Below are positions 49,113 through 50,824 of a stretch of DNA of 50,824 bases, piece after piece; positions within the stretch are counted from its first letter, which is position 1, and each line of letters opens with the position of its first letter. Source of the stretch: Firmicutes bacterium UBA1702 (GTDB taxonomy: Bacteria; Bacillota; Clostridia; Peptostreptococcales; Anaerovoracaceae); the NCBI GenBank assembly GCA_002320005.1, contig DCJK01000041.1:1-50824 (forward strand), given 5' to 3'. The translations under genes were made by a program, and so were the position numbers. Under the pieces are notes generated by a model. The model worked only from the letters and a program-made list of their open reading frames with translations. It ran no database searches and was not told the DNA's origin.

Positions 49113-50540
49113 TTATCTTAATATTTTTCTTCTGCTGTAAACAGTAGTTCCTGCAATACCGAATACGCTGGCAACAAGCAGAGAAATCCACAGTGTTAGG
49201 TAAGAATTGTCGCCGGTCTGTGGGTTTGTTGGAACCACTTCTTTCCATGCTGCTGTATAAGTAATGCTCTTAGTTACTGTTTCATCTACAACCGGATTCC
49301 AACCCTCAAAAGTGTATCCATCTCTTGTTGGAGTACCACCATCAAACGCAGGTGTGACATCGCCGGCAGGAACAATTGTTGTCTGATCTTTGAAGATTTC
49401 AGTATTGTCCACACCATCTGTATATGTTACAGAATAACCTATTTCCTCGTATTCACTTGTATAGCCACAATAATCACAAACTTTTGTTACGACTCTGATA
49501 TAGCAATCATCATCTGTCTTTTCCCAATCACCAATGGTTATTGTGTATGCATCATCCTTGTAACCATCTGTATAACAATCGTTTTCTGTGTCTATTTCAT
49601 GTGCAACCATATTTCCATTTTCCCAAACCTTAATACTATCTATGGATACAACTGTATGGCCGGAATTGCCATTTCCATACTTTGTGTTGAATTCAAACCA
49701 TCTTGAACATGTGATATCCTTCTGTTCCTTAGAGTATTCTTTGTTCAAGTCATCTGGAGTAACGCCATTCACCACATTGTTTCCTGATAAATTGATGATA
49801 AAATTGTAATCTCCCATTAGGCTGTCATTGATGTTCATTACAGCCTTATCCTTTTTTCCTTCTGATGTATTGCCGTTTACAGTGCAGTTGTTAAAGTTAA
49901 TAACAAAATCGCAGTTAAAATTACCGATACAGTCTGTATAGACATTTATCACCTTACCTGAAGAATTAAATGTGCATCCATCGAAGTTCATTTCAGGTGA
50001 ACTGTATGTCCATAATGCGTAGTCGCCTGACGGACAGTTAAAAGTAGTGTTTTTAAATGAAGCTGTTTTGTATCCCCAGTAGAAAGTTTTGCCGTTTATT
50101 ACACAATTTTCTACAACTGTGTTATCTGCACGAATGAATCCCAGATAATCAGCTGTACCAGACTGCAGAGTCATGTTCTTAAATGTAATTGTGCCGGAAC
50201 CGTCAAAGCTGTAATCTCCGTTGTATTCTGTGCCGAATTTATCAGGGTCAGGTATTGTTGCTCCAATTCCCCATTCAGTTTTATCAGCACCCTGTCCTAC
50301 AAAGGTGAGGTTTTTCCCCTTTGTATCTGCATTTTTGCCATAAAGTGTGTATTTCCCTTCCCCTAATACAATTGTATCACCACTTACAGCATGGTTTACT
50401 GCATCCTCCAATGTCTCATATCCTGTTTCCCCAATCCATGCTACTGAAGTACCTTCTGCAAAAGCAACTGTGGGTAATAAAGCCAGAATCATAACACTGC
50501 ACAAGAGTATGCTTATTATTTTACTTTTCTTTGCTTTCAT
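49113..50540 (-). CDS. Cell-wall-anchored beta-helix surface protein (NPQTG sortase signal)
   Basis: A 475-residue exported protein. The signal peptide MKAKKSKIISILLCSVMILAL ends about residue 28 (VAFA-EG). Residues 30-250 form a parallel beta-helix, starting YETLEDAVNHAVSGDTIVLGEGKYTL and continuing with short asparagine/phenylalanine-rich turns (NTTFNCPSG, DGCTFNSSG, NNCTVNGN). A domain near 370-390 contains CDYCGY. Near 395-450 is an InlB/Flg_new-type repeat (GYSVTYTDG, RDGYTFEGWNPV, TYTAAW). The C-terminus is a sorting signal: NPQTG, a hydrophobic helix and the SRRK tail. AAAGGAGG lies before the ATG at 50540; a longer frame to 50618 is rejected. It is probably an adhesin or polysaccharide-binding protein, inferred. 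Confidence 0.82.
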   Translation of the reverse strand: MKAKKSKIISILLCSVMILALLPTVAFAEGTSVAWIGETGYETLEDAVNHAVSGDTIVLGEGKYTLYGKNADTKGKNLTFVGQGADKTEWGIGATIPDPDKFGTEYNGDYSFDGSGTITFKNMTLQSGTADYLGFIRADNTVVENCVINGKTFYWGYKTASFKNTTFNCPSGDYALWTYSSPEMNFDGCTFNSSGKVINVYTDCIGNFNCDFVINFNNCTVNGNTSEGKKDKAVMNINDSLMGDYNFIINLSGNNVVNGVTPDDLNKEYSKEQKDITCSRWFEFNTKYGNGNSGHTVVSIDSIKVWENGNMVAHEIDTENDCYTDGYKDDAYTITIGDWEKTDDDCYIRVVTKVCDYCGYTSEYEEIGYSVTYTDGVDNTEIFKDQTTIVPAGDVTPAFDGGTPTRDGYTFEGWNPVVDETVTKSITYTAAWKEVVPTNPQTGDNSYLTLWISLLVASVFGIAGTTVYSRRKILR

Positions 50541-50554
50541 AATCAATTCCTCCT

Positions 50555-50824
50555 TTAGTTCTTTCCAGCTATTTGCCGGAGATTTATACCGTGTAGAAAG
50601 TTCTGCCTGCTCTCCCACACGGCAAGGAGAGCTTCTGCCATTCGTTCTTGCGTCGGTGAACGGTGAACCGGCATGCTTATCTGCTCAGTTTGCCCATCAC
50701 CTCCTCTTTTGAACAAAAAAAAACACCGCCTACCGGCAAAAAACCAATTGAGCAGTGCGCACATATGGCGTATATTCTCGAAAAAAGGGCAGACTACGAC
50801 TGCTTGCTTGCTTGCTTGCTTGCT
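50555..50824 (-). other. Open frame running in from the right edge over the TGCT repeat
   Basis: On the minus strand one frame stays open from the window edge through the AGCA repeats to TAA at 50555, reading SKQASKQAVVV, then CPFFENIRHMCALLNWFF, and ending INLRQIAGKN. The composition is odd, and I cannot tell whether it is the 3' end of a gene or untranslated mobile-element DNA. No other gene is visible in this 280-bp stretch. Confidence 0.25.
50801..50824. repeat. (TGCT)6 tetranucleotide repeat, continuing past the window
   Basis: Six perfect TGCT units occupy the last 24 bases and reach the edge, so the true copy number is unknown. Four-base repeats change reading frame when copies are lost or gained. 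Confidence 0.9.

Noticed and set aside
1..50824. CRISPR array, rRNA or tRNA genes
   Set aside because: No regularly spaced repeats with unique spacers, no rRNA-like tracts and no tRNA cloverleaf were found on reading; a tRNA-scan would be needed to be certain.

Overview
The window looks like chromosomal DNA from an anaerobic, spore-forming member of the Clostridia. The signs are spoIIID, pyruvate formate-lyase with its activase, a complete arginine deiminase set, a tryptophan-type T-box leader, strong AGGAGG ribosome-binding sites, consensus sigma-A promoters and rho-independent terminators. Base composition is moderate for a clostridium. I suspect the Peptostreptococcales/Anaerovoracaceae area, but that is a guess. 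I see no rRNA, tRNA or CRISPR array.

Layout, left to right. 1-9 kb: the 3' part of an nhaC-type antiporter, pflB-pflA, a U32-family protein, an AI-2E-type membrane protein and a DAACS symporter. 8.9-12.1 kb: arcB-arcA-arcC (arginine fermentation). 12.2-16.6 kb: an rRNA methyltransferase, a solitary mreB, an unreported 40-residue ORF and an acyl-CoA ligase. 16.7-23 kb: a DUF1836 protein, then a Trp-T-box-controlled operon trpX-trpY-trpZ that ends in a hybrid sensor kinase. 23-31 kb: an interrupted GNAT gene, lysO, a MATE pump, spoIIID, threonine aldolase, homoserine dehydrogenase with a HutD-membrane fusion, an E2-like acyltransferase and a C_GCAxxG_C_C protein. 31.3-36.4 kb: a branched-chain amino-acid ABC operon (livJ-H-M-G-F), preceded by a consensus promoter, an Ile/Leu/Val-rich 84-codon ORF and mutually exclusive hairpins that look like a transcription attenuator. 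36.4-44.8 kb: pyrG with a hairpin leader, queT, a 30-residue membrane peptide coupled to ecsC, a lysophospholipase, a DUF4097 lipoprotein, a HAD phosphatase, an AIM24 protein, a CAT-like acetyltransferase and an alpha/beta hydrolase.

44.8-50.8 kb is a mosaic, partly AT-rich accessory region. It holds a secreted-protein gene that seems split by a frameshift in a homopolymer, a 59-residue membrane protein, a PrsW protease, two TnpV-type remnants of mobile elements, a flavin/PNPOx-fold protein, an NPQTG-anchored beta-helix surface protein and a (TGCT)6 repeat at the right edge.

The main theme is amino-acid energy metabolism and transport: arginine fermentation, tryptophan uptake, branched-chain amino-acid uptake, lysine export, threonine/homoserine enzymes and an acidic/neutral amino-acid symporter. 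Several of these units carry RNA-level control (T-box, candidate liv attenuator, pyrG leader). The most promising new items are the liv leader, the sensor kinase inside the tryptophan transporter operon, three unreported small proteins, and the broken secreted-protein/membrane-peptide cassette.
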